Origin: Rotaria sp. Silwood1
Lineage: Eukaryota > Rotifera > Eurotatoria > Philodinida > Philodinidae
DNA length: 64,000 nt
Direction: 5' to 3'
Assembly (NCBI GenBank): GCA_905250075.1
Contig: CAJNOP010000959.1
Span: forward strand, 1-64,000
A program made the translations under genes and the position numbers. The notes under the pieces were generated by a model. The model was given only the letters and a program-made list of their open reading frames with translations. It was not told the origin of the DNA and made no database searches. Below, piece by piece: positions 1-11,900 of this stretch (its first letter is position 1; the number at the start of each line of letters is the position of its first letter).

Positions 1-436
1 TTAATACAGACTTCATGTGTCTTTACCATATATCCACTAAAACCAAATACCATATTTAAATGATTGATCGATAATTGTAAAACTCTAGTATGTTATAGAT
101 AGAATAACAACTGATGAAATGAGTAGAAATCAATAGTTATATGCAGATGATGAGTATGATAACATTATAAAATGACATTTACACACTATAAATAGATCGA
201 AAGAAAAAATTTAGAGGAATCTATTTCTTTGCCTTTTCTGAAAGCTAGTACATATTGACATTCAGAAATTCAGACTGAAATGTCGGTATGTTAATGAGTA
301 TATCATTAAATAAAAAATAAAGAGAAAATCCCATTCAATAAAGATACAGTATTCTCAAAAAATCTGAATAATTTATTGTGATAATATTAATAAAATAAAT
401 GAAGTGTGCAATAAAACATTGATTATTTCTTTGTAG

Positions 437-710
437 TTATATCACATATCTAGTTTATTTCCAGCATTAATCGATGAACGAGTGAAAGCTGAATGTTTTG
501 AATTTGGTAAAAAAATCTTTTTTATTTTAGGAATAAAAAGTTGTAAACTAATTATTTTTTGTCATAGAATTTATTCGTTCAATTGATATGAATCGTCATG
601 AAATTCACGTAATAATCCGTGATCGTAGTTTACCAAAAACAATGATCAACATACTTGTTAAAGAACATGATGATTGTCCAGACGAATTTTACTTTATCTC
701 TATTGATCAA
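437..710 (+). CDS. Two candidate exons of an unrecognised gene (partial)
   Basis: Two short open stretches join in frame. Exon 437-506 follows a TTTGTAG acceptor and ends before GTAAAA. Exon 568-710 follows GTCATAG and ends before GTACAT. The joined product is about 71 residues with ordinary amino-acid composition and a run of charged and hydrophobic residues (for example HVIIRDRS and DEFYFISIDQ). I see no recognisable domain. The gene would begin upstream of the window or in exons I cannot identify in 1-436, and no convincing exon follows. The support is frame continuity across one intron plus plausible splice sites, so it could be a fragment rather than a live gene. Confidence 0.3.
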
Positions 711-1023
711 GTACATATCTTTTTTTTATCGTTCATAATTATAAAATAATTTCGTTAATTTGTTATGGCGTGGTTATATGCCTCCTTATGTAACTGATAT
801 ATTCAATTCTGCTATGTGATCAAAATGAATTTTTTTTGTAAAGATAAACCAGAGGAAAAAGTGAAAGAAAACAAAAAAGAGAAAGAGACATTCATTATGT
901 ATTTGTAATTTGTAGTTGAAAAAAAAAGTGCTGATATATTAGAAAAAGAAAAAAAGAATTTTTCTAAAAGTCATCTTCATCATCATCGTTACTATTCGAT
1001 TGAAATCTTTTAAATTGATTTTC

Positions 1024-1378
1024 TCAGTCGTCAGTAGTTGTAGATGGTAAAGAACTTTGATTATGTTGATGATTTAGACGATCTGTTTGATCAGCAACAT
1101 CATCAAGACTAACAAGAGGATTAACAGGTTGATTTCTATCATTCTCTTTTTCAATTTTATCTTGCGGAGCACGACGAGTTTTAGATGGAGGTGTAGGACT
1201 ATTGGTTCGTGAACTAAACCCTAATTCATTTTCTGAATCTAATTGTTTAAAAACTGTCATGTAATGAGCCGCCTCATCCTTCATACTTTGAAATGAAGGA
1301 GATTTCTGTCGATGATGACCATTAGTTGATTGTTTTTCTGAAGTTTGAATATCTTCTTTAATGATTAGTTTTTGAATT
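1024..1378 (-). CDS. Probable C-terminal exon of an unrecognised protein
   Basis: This minus-strand open stretch ends at a stop at 1024-1026 and is preceded by an acceptor-like T-run ending in TTTTTTAG near 1379. The predicted tail is hydrophilic and rich in Ser, Thr, Gln, Asn and Asp, with a Pro-rich stretch (SRTNSPTPPSKTRR) and a disordered-looking end (SSLPSTTTDD). Composition suggests an intrinsically disordered C-terminus. No domain is recognisable and no upstream exon could be assigned between 1379 and 2000. The open frame extends to an ATG at 1458, but residues before the acceptor look like intron translation. Confidence 0.35.
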
Positions 1379-1459
1379 CTAAAAAATATGAGTTCAGCGA
1401 TTATCTCCGTAAGAATTCTATTCGAGTAAAATGGAAAAACTTTCTTCAGATAGTCCAAA

Positions 1460-2018
1460 ACGTATTTTCTGTTAGTTTTGATTTTTATCGGACTAGCTAA
1501 ACTTCACTAATCTTAGCTATTCATTAATAAGAACAACCGAATAGTTCAATTATGAGCGGTAGACATGATATAATATCAATTACTATTACATTCTTTTGTA
1601 TTCAGACTAATGAAGTTGATATAGTCTGATAGTAGATAATCCTAACTAACAGATTATTTGTTTTTTTGTTTCATAAAAGGTAATGAGACCTGATGAAATC
1701 TGATCCTTCTAAACAATATTGTTCACGAACAGTTCCAGATCAGCATTCTAATTTTCCTATCGTCATCCTGTTCGTGTCAGCTCAACAGCTTGGAAGCATT
1801 TCGGAATAACCTTTCATAAAAACTAGATAAAGATCTGCAGCATTCATCGTTGACAAGACATGCTAATCACTTTTAAAATAAAACGATTTGTTTTTCTTTT
1901 TTCTTTCAAAAAAGGAATTTCTCGATTTGACATTAGTAATTTTCATTATTTGAAGTCAAAAAATAGTCTGTCTTCAAAGGTTATATTTCTTACTCTGTAA
2001 TTTCAAAACTCGTAACGA
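1460..2018. other. Non-coding stretch
   Basis: AT-rich sequence without a convincing exon or repeat on either strand. It separates the minus-strand exon at 1024-1378 from the first TGTGGG-type hairpin. Confidence 0.4.
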
Positions 2019-2020
2019 GA

Positions 2021-2211
2021 GTGCGGGCGTGCGTATGTGGCTGGGAATGGGTGTAAGGTGTGGAGTGTGATGTGGACGTGCGGCTGTGGGGTTAGTGTGA
2101 GTGTGAGTGTGGGCATGGGATGTGAATGTGGGCATGGGATGTGAATGTGGGCATGGGATGTGAATGTCGGTCTCATTAAGTCATACCCACACCGACACTC
2201 ACACCCACATT
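2021..2211. repeat. TGTGGG-type hairpin locus 1
   Basis: The G-rich arm (2021-2170) is followed by a short loop (tctcattaagt) and a C-rich arm (2182-2210). The G arm contains three exact copies of a 19-bp unit, gtgggcatgggatgtgaat, at 2109-2165, so it is partly a minisatellite. Orientation is G arm then C arm. Confidence 0.8.
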
Positions 2212-2694
2212 TGGAGCAGTTTCTTCGTGAACTCTTATTGTCATGATCCATGAGATCTAATAAAACGTATCAGTTGCCTTAGAAACACCTCTATCGTGTA
2301 TAAAATTATCGCTACAGTGAGTAAAAAATTTGTTTTTGTATTAGCAAGCTGTTGGAGTACCACATAAAAAGAGAAACATAATTTATATCAATTTGTCGCC
2401 AGACAAAACTTTATTTTTTTCACAGTTTCTCTGTAGAGTGGCCTTCATGTGAAAAATGTACGTAATGCTCCCTACAATCTGTTCTGGTGTCCTACATGTC
2501 GCTAAGACGCAGAACGCGCAAAAGACAGACAAGAAAAAGATAGGAAAGAAAAAAGAGAGACGAGAAAAAAGACAGAAAAGAAAAAAGAGAGGCGAGAAAA
2601 AAAAGAGGCAAGAAAAAGAAAGAGGTCAGAAAAAAAACAGGCAAGCAAAAACACATATGCGTTATTTTCATTTACGTTCTATTTAAAGGAAGCA

Positions 2695-3563
2695 ATGCAG
2701 TCTCTATGTCGATCATCTCGATTCTTACCTCAATTTTCGTATTGTCTAACGAACAATGCCGTTCGAATGATATCATCATCGATTTCAGCCTCTATCAAAA
2801 ATGATCATGCAAATCTAAGGGATGACTATAAGGTTTGACTTTCTCATTTTTTCTTTGTAAAACTGGTAGTCATCTCCAAAATTGCAGAAATATATCTCGA
2901 CAGAAGGTAATATTGGCGAACAACAAAAGTGGGCCAATCAATTTCGATGGGAACTCGCTCGGCACGCCGTCGGCGAAGAACTCATTGTTTATCCGGCTTT
3001 TGAAAAGTATTTGGGTGCCGAGGGAAAAAAGATGGCCGATGTTAGCCGTGCTGAACATAAGGAGGCAAGCCCTTGTGTATTATTTTGTAGTATCTTGCTA
3101 ACCATTTTCTTATCATAAATAGTTAAAAGATTTCTTGCATTTGCTCGAAACATTATCGGTGTCTGACGAAAACTATCGTTCGATATTCGACAAGCTCATG
3201 AAGATTTTAAATCGACACATCAATAAGTACAGATATAAACATTGTTGTCACTTTTCCTGTATATTTTTCTATTGTAAAATATAGGGCAGAAGAGACTGAT
3301 CTGCCAAAATTTGAACAAGCTATGAAACCTGCTGATAGTGCCACATTGGCTCGATCATTCGAACGAACAAAAATTTTCGCTCCCACTCGGTATGCTATCT
3401 TTTCTTTTTTCTCATTCACTAATCTATTGCACACACATATAGGGCTCATCCATATGTACCCAACAAGCCACCATTCGAAACAGTTGCAAGTCTCCTGACT
3501 GCGCCAATCGACAAACTTCGTGATTTGATTGAGAAATTTCCTCAAGAGCCCCATAAGACATGA
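2695..3563 (+). CDS. Hemerythrin/HHE-domain protein, five exons
   Basis: Exons 2695-2832, 2888-3064, 3123-3226, 3285-3389 and 3443-3563 join without a frame break into 214 residues ending in TGA. Hemerythrin-like (HHE) proteins bind a di-iron centre through conserved His and Glu residues on a four-helix bundle. Here the expected ligands appear in order: His in NDHANLRDDY, His and Glu in RHAVGEELIVYP, His in SRAEHKEL, and His in NRHINKAEE. The first 30 residues are rich in Arg and Ser and lack acidic residues, which fits a mitochondrial presequence (inference). The second intron begins with GC (GCAAGC) instead of GT, and the continuous helix across it supports a GC-AG intron. The other introns are GT-AG and short (53-58 bp). 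Family assignment is firm. Oxygen, iron or nitric-oxide handling is only a family-level guess. Confidence 0.85.
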
Positions 3564-3743
3564 ACTTACTCAATAATCAACTTTATCCATTGACATATTC
3601 TAACATTGTCTAGTTGTTAGTTTTTTTTTCCTTTATTGCATAATAAATCCACTATTTGTAGCCAAGCAAAACGCGTGTCAGTGTGAATGTGTCGAGCAAC
3701 TATAATGTTAACATTTCACCTCAACAACGACGATGGTGTGACC

Positions 3744-3802
3744 TTGGGTGGATGTGGGTGTTCTATGGATATAGTTGTGCTTGTTGTTCACACCTACACC
3801 CA
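3744..3802. repeat. TGTGGG-type hairpin locus 2 (small)
   Basis: A short G arm (gggtggatgtgggtgt, 3744-3761) is followed by a loop of about 27 bases and a C arm (cacacctacaccca, 3789-3802). It lies 180 bp downstream of the hemerythrin gene. Confidence 0.65.
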
Positions 3803-3984
3803 TATGATGAAATTTGACTTGCATCATTAGTAGAAATACATGTTTAATGGTCTCTGAAAAGATAAGAACAGTGCTTAATTAAATGCTATAACTTCGCAAA
3901 GTAGTTTGATGTATATTCATTTTGAAAAATAAAATCGACAAACGCAAGAAATCCTATTTGAACATAATGACGAAAACAATAATG

Positions 3985-4124
3985 TCTTATGATACTACGT
4001 CCGTTCCTCGTTCGCTACGTGTTGACTTTGTTCATCATATTCTTGACCATCTTGATGAACTCACAAATTTGTGTTCAGTATGTAACATCTATACAAAACT
4101 TAATGACATCATGAATCTAAGGTG
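3985..4124 (+). pseudogene. Possible F-box-like/bdelloid helical-domain fragment
   Basis: The frame reads SVPRSLRVDFVHHILDHLDE followed by LTNLCSVCNIYTKLNDIMN. The pattern of a short hydrophobic helix, 'ILDHLDELT', and a downstream Cys/Leu/Asn stretch resembles the N-terminal F-box-like segment of large bdelloid leucine-rich protein families. It stops after about 47 residues with no continuing exon. It could be a gene relic or chance. Confidence 0.25.
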
Positions 4125-4125
4125 A

Positions 4126-5060
4126 AACTCGATCTGGTTATTCACCATGTGCGAAATACGAGTAGTCTCAACAAATAGTATCTGTTTTGCTACATTGATC
4201 TTAGTGTTACATAGGTCTCTTCATATCTATCGGCTTCTTTGATTTCATTTCATTCAATATGACTTTCAGTCATCAATTTCTGAGTTCTGTGAGAATGGTG
4301 AATCACGTTGAGAACTAGATATGTTAAACATGAACTTCCTTAGTAAATTTCAAGACCTCACAGCCTCTGCAAAGAAACGAAGTGATGAACTGTAGTCTAA
4401 AACTTCGATGTATACTTTCAACTGAACTGTGGGAAAACTATTGACGTTGAGTATTTTATTTATAAACACTTTGTTTCAGTGACCTCTTAATCATTTTTCA
4501 TAAAATCCATATACAATTATCATTCTAATTTTGTCATTTTATTTCTTCTAAATTTCTTATATGCGCTGAATCTGTGACAGCTCTCAATTCTACGAACTGA
4601 ATTTTTTTATTTTTTGAAAAATGGGTTCTATGAGCAGTCCTTTAGATAATGTACATGTACAAAGAAAGCAAAACAAGGAAAATGAATCAAAATGAAAACC
4701 TGAGTGATTAATATTTTACCAAAACTATTTAGTATGGAAACACTTAAAGCTTAATCTAATGAATTTTTTACTATGGATGCAGCCTAAGCCCATTACTTTT
4801 AGAAAGTAGCTTATGTATTGGTCTTCAACTAAAAGCTGTCGATACATTAAGTCGGATGTGATCGTCGATCTTCGCTTCGCTTACACCTCACAAGTATGAT
4901 TATGCTCTAAGTAAAAATATGGTTAACTACATACTTGCAGAATAGCATTAGATCAGTTGCCGCCTTCTTTGATTCATATATATATTACTATTAAAAAATC
5001 GATAGTTTCAAAATAAGTGTGATATCTATCAGAATCGATCATTGTTCTTGATGTGTATTA
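4126..5060. other. Non-coding stretch
   Basis: AT-rich DNA with no convincing exon, RNA gene or repeat structure on either strand. Confidence 0.4.
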
Positions 5061-5366
5061 GAGGGTGTGGGTGTGGGTGAGGTGTGTGGGTGGGGTGTGT
5101 GGGTGGGGTATGTGGGTGTGGGTGTGGGTGTGGGTGTGGGGGTGTGGGGGTTGATGTGGGTGTGTGTGGGTGTGAGTGTGGGTGTGGGCGGGTGTGGGTG
5201 TGGGTGTGTGAGTGTGGGTGTGGGTGTGGGCGTGGGTATTCCTTTTGTCTTTAATCACACCCACACCCACACCTCACACTCGTATCTATACCCACACCTC
5301 ACACCCGTATCTATACCCACACCCACAAATCACAGCCGTATCTATACTCACACCCACACCCACCTG
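5061..5366. repeat. TGTGGG-type hairpin locus 3 (large)
   Basis: The G arm (5061-5238) is nearly pure GTGTGGG. The loop is attccttttgtctttaat (5238-5255), and the C arm runs 5256-5364. The C arm is less pure and carries about three copies of a unit of some 30 bp beginning cgtatctatacccacacc. Open frames here encode only Thr-His-Pro or Val-Gly repeats and are not genes. Confidence 0.85.
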
Positions 5367-5429
5367 ATGAGACCCTTCGGCAAGGCCGAAATCGCAATAG
5401 TGGCTGCTGTCTTAATGCTTGGATAAAAT

Positions 5430-6775
5430 GAATAGTACAATAAAGTACTTGTTCGTTACGCAAAATTACTTTAAATTTCAACAGTAAAATTACATTTTCT
5501 ATTCGAATTCAAAACAGTTGCACTTAATACTTCGTGCAACTTTAAGTTTGATGGATCTCTAGAATATAAAACTATTTTTGCGGCAATTGAATTTAGTCTC
5601 AGAGAGATATGAGCGTTCAAAAGTTTTTTTTTTCATAGATTTTCAAAACTTGTTAGGTTGTTGGGTAGGATGTGAAATAATTCGAATAGAGTCTATACAG
5701 TTCGATAGAGTAATCGATGCTCTATTCAACCATATAAAAATAAGAGGTTTCTGAAGTTTTGCCAAAACACAGTAAACTGCACAAAAATGGTCAAAAATAA
5801 GGAAGTCATGCTGTATGTGTTGCTAGAGTTCTTTCAATCTGTATATATGTAGTTTCTTGTGTCGATATTTTGCTTATCTACGGTAAGTAAGTTTATAGCT
5901 TGTAAAAAACTGTAAATAACACTCAAAGAAGCTTCCAGACTAGTGCTGATAAGAATACAAAGATAAGAAACGAGCGCTATCTTTTATTATAGAGCCAACG
6001 AACGCAAAAGTAAAGACCAGATTTTTTTGATTGTTTTACTGCGCTAGGGACATAAAAGGTAAGAAAGCAAGTAGCTTAATTCAATATCCAGAATGCGATT
6101 CAATAAAAATTTCACCTAACTAATCATCGATTTGTTAACACTTCTGAATGATAGAAACGCAATATGAACGTGACTATTTTGATATCGTCATTATGTCACG
6201 TCGATATGTTATGATTTTTTAAAAACACTTCGCTTCTAGGATACAATTACCCATCTTGAACTTTCATTAAAATGAAAATGTTAGCCACTCTGCTGTACTC
6301 TGGCTTCATATCTTTATTCTTACCCTGTATAATTATAATAGTGTGAGTATTATTTGTAAACATTAGACATGAGAAAGAGTCTTTCGCAATTAATTTCATT
6401 TCTTGTGACAATTGGAAAAAAACAATGATTGAACAACAAAATAACTTGATTTTGTGTTTTTTTAATTGAATTCTCGACAGAATTTGACGGTTCGGATCTA
6501 ATCAGTTTTCAATCGAACATATTCTTATATAGTCCAAACAGCTTTCGGCGACGAAGTTTCCGACACAGTCTTATCAGATTGGATCGGTTTTTATCCGGTC
6601 CCGACCCTTTTCGACGTGATCCGGCTATGTTTCCAATACGATCCGGTGGGAATGTTTATCGTAGCGACACTTATACTTTTACGCATTCACTAATAAAAAG
6701 GCAGACAAACCGCAAATAGAAAATACGTGCTTTTATGGATGCTCATTTTCCCCGACGACGACAGATAGGGCAACA
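5430..6775. other. Non-coding stretch
   Basis: I see no convincing exon. The segment at about 6480-6665 is richer in G and C than its surroundings (many CG-containing words such as ttcggatc and gatccggt) and may be a repeat, but I found no partner in the window. Confidence 0.35.
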
Positions 6776-7024
6776 CAATGTAGTAGGGCTGTACCGCTCA
6801 CGCTCATGAGCGCTCATATGAGTGTGACCGATTTTTCGCTGACGCTCATGCTCACGTGAGGGGCGGTCGCTCACGCTCATATGAGCGCACATGAGCGTGA
6901 GCGGTACAGCCCTAGTCATATGAGCATGAGCGACCACCCCTCACGTGAGCATGAGCGTCAGCGAAAAAACGCTCACGCTCATATGAGCGCTCATGAGCGT
7001 GAGCGGTACAGCCCTACAATGTAG
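6776..7024. mobile_element. Non-autonomous hAT-type element, 233 bp, with 8-bp target duplication
   Basis: The element spans 6784-7016. Its ends are TAGGGCTGTACCGCTCACG and the inverse complement, flanked by a perfect direct repeat CAATGTAG at 6776-6783 and 7017-7024. An 8-bp duplication with TAGGG-type termini is the hallmark of the hAT superfamily. The interior consists almost entirely of GCTCATGAGC, GCTCATATGAGC and CTCACGTGAG palindromes, and a second inverted end (GGTACAGCCCTA) sits internally near 6903-6914. The element therefore looks like a rearranged dimer. There is no coding capacity, so it needs transposase from elsewhere. Confidence 0.9.
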
Positions 7025-7083
7025 AACTAGAAAAAGGCATTTTCTATGGCTCAAGCATTAAAGAATATGCCGAGCTGTAACAG

Positions 7084-7425
7084 TCACATTGCATCGTTCT
7101 TTCTCTTTTTCCCTTTCTCTTCAGTATAGGTGAGAAACGCGTTCCTGACTTTTTTGTCGATCATTCGACATATTTGAAGTTGCAGCTTCTCATTTCGTTT
7201 GTAGTTATATATTCTATAATTTAAGTGTTCCGTTCCACTCTTATCAAGTATCAGCGCCTGCCTTCCCAGTATAAATATAAACCAACGGAAAAATAAAGGC
7301 ATTTCAACAACGTCTGATTCGAAAAAATTGCTGTAAGGTAATACAAGTAGACTGAGAGTGTTGAGAAGTAAGGTGCCGGCAAATCGAAAATGGAGCAAAA
7401 TTTTTTTTTGCGGGTTTTTTAGCAT
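7084..7425 (-). other. Open frame of 113 codons, probably not a gene
   Basis: The minus-strand frame starts MLKNPQKKILLHF, contains two hydrophobic stretches and ends in a Lys-rich tail (EEKGKKRKNDAM). No family is recognised, no splice context is evident, and composition is typical of translated AT-rich DNA. It is listed only because it is the longest frame in a 1.2-kb empty stretch. Confidence 0.12.
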
Positions 7426-8228
7426 GGTTGGATAGAGCTCGTCGAGTTACCTATAAAAATGTTGTTTTTAACATTTTTGGATTGATTTTTCTGTAAAAAA
7501 TTTCCAAAATATTATTATTGCCAAAATAGCTTTTAAGTAATATATTACTATTTGAACTATGACAAATATAGAGACATTTTTTACTTTTTCTATTAATTTT
7601 CAATACTCCAAATATTTAAAACCCATATTTGCAATGAGGATGAATATAAAAAAACAACTTTTAAGATATTTGAAAGGTAAAATGATTTGATAGTAGGATC
7701 TACAAGGGTTAGGTCCGATATATAGTTATATGGACTTCAGAGGGGTACCTTCCAAAGACATCAACTCATCATTGGCATATGATATACTGATTCTTTTTTC
7801 ATAATTATAACCACCATATGTATACTAAAAAAACTATGTATAGGTTTTGAGCAAGCTCTTTCTATTGTTGAAAAATTAAATTTTTTTCATTCATGCCCTA
7901 CAAGGCCTAGAAGCTTTAATATAGAATTTTTTAATATTCTTTAACAAAAGCAGGGACTTTATTGAAATTTTCACTTTAATTAATTAAAAGTATTTAGTTT
8001 TCAATAAGATATGTCTAAGAAAATTCTACAAATTTTAAAAATGACTGCAGCTTTTAATAATAATCTTACCGTCTTGATCACTCCATGATAGTAGACATAG
8101 TATAGTTGTCATTGGAACATGCAGTTCTGTTTTGCTTTCTTTTATTATTTCGTATTATAAAGCAGGTTGGTTACACTCTAGGTTGTTTTTTACGATTGGT
8201 TATGCGAGAAAGGAGTATATGAAACAGT
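7426..8228. other. Non-coding stretch
   Basis: AT-rich sequence. A small motif at about 7710-7735 (aggtccgatat...ggactt) recurs in similar form at about 44741-44768, which suggests a short dispersed repeat. No gene is seen. Confidence 0.35.
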
Positions 8229-8230
8229 AG

Positions 8231-8588
8231 GATGTGGATGGGTGTGCGTCTGCGGTGGGTGTGGGTGTGTGGATGTGGGGTGGGTGTCGGGTGTAGATGT
8301 AGGTGGGTGTGGGTGTAGGTATGGGTGTGGTTGTGGGGTGGGGTGTAGGTGTCGATGTGGGTGTGAGTATGGATGTGGGTCGGTGTGAGTGTGGGTAAAG
8401 AGATAATAAATACCTACAGAACACCCACTTCCGTCCACATACACACTCACATCCAGCTACCCCCTCACCCCCACCTCTCCCACACCCACACCCCACCCAC
8501 ACCCCACACCCACCCACACCCACACCCACACCCCACACCCGCACCCACACCCCACACCCACCCACACCCACACCCACACCCCACCCAA
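8231..8588. repeat. TGTGGG-type hairpin locus 4 (large)
   Basis: The G arm (8231-8398) is followed by a loop of about 20 bases (agagataataaatacctaca) and a C arm (about 8419-8588) of CCCACACCC-type repeats. Both arms exceed 150 bp, so this is one of the longest hairpins in the window. The C arm ends where a dispersed repeat begins (see 8587-8650). Confidence 0.85.
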
Positions 8589-8650
8589 AACTTCGACTTA
8601 AAACTTACACTCACTATCTTCTTCGAAAATATATGTGAGTTCCACAAAAG
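8587..8650 (+). repeat. Dispersed repeat copy a, abutting the hairpin C arm
   Basis: About 64 bp resemble 52818-52881, ending in 22 identical bases (8628-8649 against 52860-52881, containing gtgagttccacaaaa). Similarity begins at aaaacttcgactt, exactly where the CCCACA arm stops. The repeat family is not recognised. Confidence 0.5.
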
Positions 8651-8663
8651 TAGAATTTTTTTT

Positions 8664-8827
8664 GAGGTTAATAGTGATACTTAACAAAAGGTCTCTCTAG
8701 GCATGTCTTTATGGATATGAACTTTGAATATCCCTCTATTACAGGTAAAAATTTCAGCTCGTTTGATCGATATCTGGCGAGGATACTTAAATTTCTTGCC
8801 GCATATTTATTTATGGCCCATCCTGTA
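8664..8827. mobile_element. Half copy of the TA-flanked MITE found at 22864-23221
   Basis: The stretch aligns with the right half of the F-box-intron MITE. Shared blocks include tctttatggatatgaa, a CAGCTCGTTTGA-like block, and an end reading GGCCCATCCTGTA against GAGCCACCCTGTA. Only one terminus is present, so the left half is lost or replaced. It ends 130 bp before the start codon of the ART-TPR gene and may lie in its promoter or 5' UTR. Confidence 0.6.
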
Positions 8828-8957
8828 CATTAAGAACAATTTGTTTTAACAAAAGTAATAATATCAAGATTTTAACGAAGAAAACATTTATTTTGTGAAG
8901 AAACAGGTAATCATCTGTAAAACAACAATCATTTTTTGACTGTTTACATTTGTTGGC

Positions 8958-11900
8958 ATGGTTGAAGTAAATACTACATCGATTGACGAAAAAACTGATA
9001 GCTTAAATTTAGATAATCAGAATCTCGAGGATTTTACCATAGTTTGGTTTGATCCAGATGTTGAAAAACTGGATGTTGTGACCAAAGAGCGATTACGTCG
9101 AATTATTAATTATTTAAAAATATTCAGTAATGTCGAAGAATGCATAAATTATATATCATCGGTTGTTAACGAAAAAATATTGATTGTTATATCTGGGCTA
9201 TTTGATGAAAATCAGATTCAAACACTACACAATTTGTCAACGATTACAGCAATCTATTTATTTTGCATGAATACTAATGACAACATTAAATGGCAATATT
9301 ATAAAAACTATCCAAAAATTATCGATATCTTTAATGATAAAGATCTTCTGTTTATTAAAATCAACGAAAACGTTACAAAATGTGTGAAAAATTCTCTAGC
9401 AATGAGCATATTTAATGCTAATGAAAAAAATAATTCAATTCAATGTCTAGATAAACAAAGTGCCACATTTATGTGGTTTCAATTATTAATTGATGTGTTG
9501 ATGCATTTACCACAGACAGAAAATTCAAAAAATGAAATGCTCTATGAATGTCGATTGCATTACACAGGGAACAAACAACAACAAAACAAAATTGATGATT
9601 TTTGTAACGATTATGAATCTGACCATGCGATATGGTGGTATACATTGGACAGTTTTGTCTATCGTTTATTGAACAAAGCATTTCGAACAGGAAATATCGA
9701 TATTATATTTAAATTTCGATTTTTCATAGTAGATCTTTTCAATCGTATAAGAGAATCGCACGATGAGTTTAGAAAAATAAATGATATCAAGGAAATAACA
9801 GTTTATCGTGGTCAAGAGATAGCGGCAACAGAATTCAGTATACTACGAGAAAATATTGGCAAGCTTATTTCAATGAATTCATTCATATCAACCACTAAAG
9901 ACCGAAATTTGGCGCTTGTTTTTGCCGGTAATGGTTCAAATCGTCCACTGTTTAAATCTATTTTATTTGAAATGACCATTGTCACAGAACATACAAACAT
10001 AAAATTTGCTGATGTTATTTTTAGCGAAGAATATGAGGTACTCTTAACAATGGGTGCTGTGTTTCGAATAGAGTCAATCATTGAACAAACCCTAGATAAT
10101 ATTTGGATAGTTAAACTAATTACAAGTGATGAACAAAATATCCAACTAACAGAATTAACGACATATTATAAAGAACAAATTGGAGAGAATACTTCATTGA
10201 TAACATTTGGAATTTTTCTTTATTATGTAGGACAATATGATAAAGCTGAGCGATATTTTCAAATTGTATTGGATGAACTTTCATCAGATAATGAATATGT
10301 TGCCAGTAGAGTATACAATAACCTGGGTGTAATATGCCAGTCCAAAGGTGATTATTCAGCAGGATTAAAATTTCTTCAGAAAGCGCTAGAAACTCGATTA
10401 GCATCACAATCGTCCAAACTCACCAGTACAAAATTCTCTTCCACAATCAATCATATGTCAATATTTGAACATTTAGGCACAACAAGTCCGATGCAAATGC
10501 CACGTGTTGTCATACCATTGTTACCATTAATTTATCATTACATGTCTTTAGTTAATTTCAAGGAGGGCAATTATTTTGAAGCTTTAATGAACAGTCAGAA
10601 AAAATATGAAGTCGAAAAGTACATAAGTTTAAATTACCAGCCTGAATCACCATCTTTCTTTTTGCAATCTCACCATCATGATTTAAGAACGGTAGAATTT
10701 TACCAAAATATTCTTGACAAGAAACTGTTACAATCTACCAATCATTATTCATTATCTCTTGCACAAACCTATATAACTATTGGAGAAATTTATTCTGCTA
10801 ATAGCAATTATCCAGAATCATTAATTAATTATCAGAAAGCGCTAACAATTCAAGAAAATTTATTGGCGCCAGACCATCCAGATTTGGCGTTAACTTATTA
10901 TAATATTGGTTCACTGTATATTGAACAAGATGATTACATGAATTCACTCACAAATTACGAAAAAGCACTGCGTATACAAACCGATGTTTTACCTCGTAAT
11001 CATCCACATCTTATTGACACTTATAATAGTATTGGAATAGCCTATTTCAAAACAAATGATAATATGCGAGCTCGTGAAAATTTTAAAAAAGCGCTCGAAA
11101 TTGCAATGAATCTACCGCTAAGTTATCACTCATCTCTTGGCTTAATATATGTCAACATTGGAACGGCTTATTTAAACAAAGCCGAGTATGAACAGGCATT
11201 ACAATATTATAAAAAGGCATTAGTAATTTACAAAATTTTTCTGCCACGTAATCATTCTAACGTTGCTGTTGTACATAACAATATTGGATCAATTCATTTA
11301 AAACTCGCAAATTATTTGGACGCACTTGAACATTATGGAAAAGCACTTGAAATCTGGACGAATATTCTTCCAAAAAATCATCCATCGTTCGTGTTAGTTC
11401 ATAATAATATTGGCGACGTTTTATGTAAAATTGGCGATTATACTCAATCATTAATAAATCATAAACGTGCTCTTGATATTGTACGACTTTTTTTGCCTCC
11501 TGATCATCCAGATGTTGCAAATACATTGATTTGCATCGGAGTAGTACAATATAAACATGGCAATGTTGTAGACGCATTAACAAATTTTCGTGATGCACTG
11601 CAAATAGAAATGTCGACACTACCAGAAAATCATCCTTCAATTGCATCGACGCTTAATAGTATCGGTTTACTACATTCCAAACAAGGTAATTTGATTGAGG
11701 CATTGGATATTTGTAAAAAATCACTTGAAATACGAACTCGTATTTTGCCGCCAAACCATCCAGATATTGCGTCAACTTATAATAACATTGGAGACATTTA
11801 TCTAAAAATGGACGATTGGGCAATGGCTTTGGAAAATTTTCAAAAAGCATTACACATTGAAACGGAATTACTATCATGTGATCATCCACTATTAGCTAAC

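Noticed and set aside
2456..2686. Lys/Arg-rich frame before the hemerythrin gene
   Set aside because: It translates a purine-rich tract (aaaagaga) and has no protein-like complexity.
5058..5426. Open frames of Thr-His-Pro or Val-Gly repeats in the TGTGGG tracts (also near 8200-8680, 12395-12832, 40430-40820, 43365-43674 and 56553-56801)
   Set aside because: They are translations of simple GTGTGGG repeats on both strands, with no independent sign of coding.
11257..11889. Minus-strand frames of 129 and 78 codons
   Set aside because: They are shadows of the TPR repeats of the gene on the plus strand.
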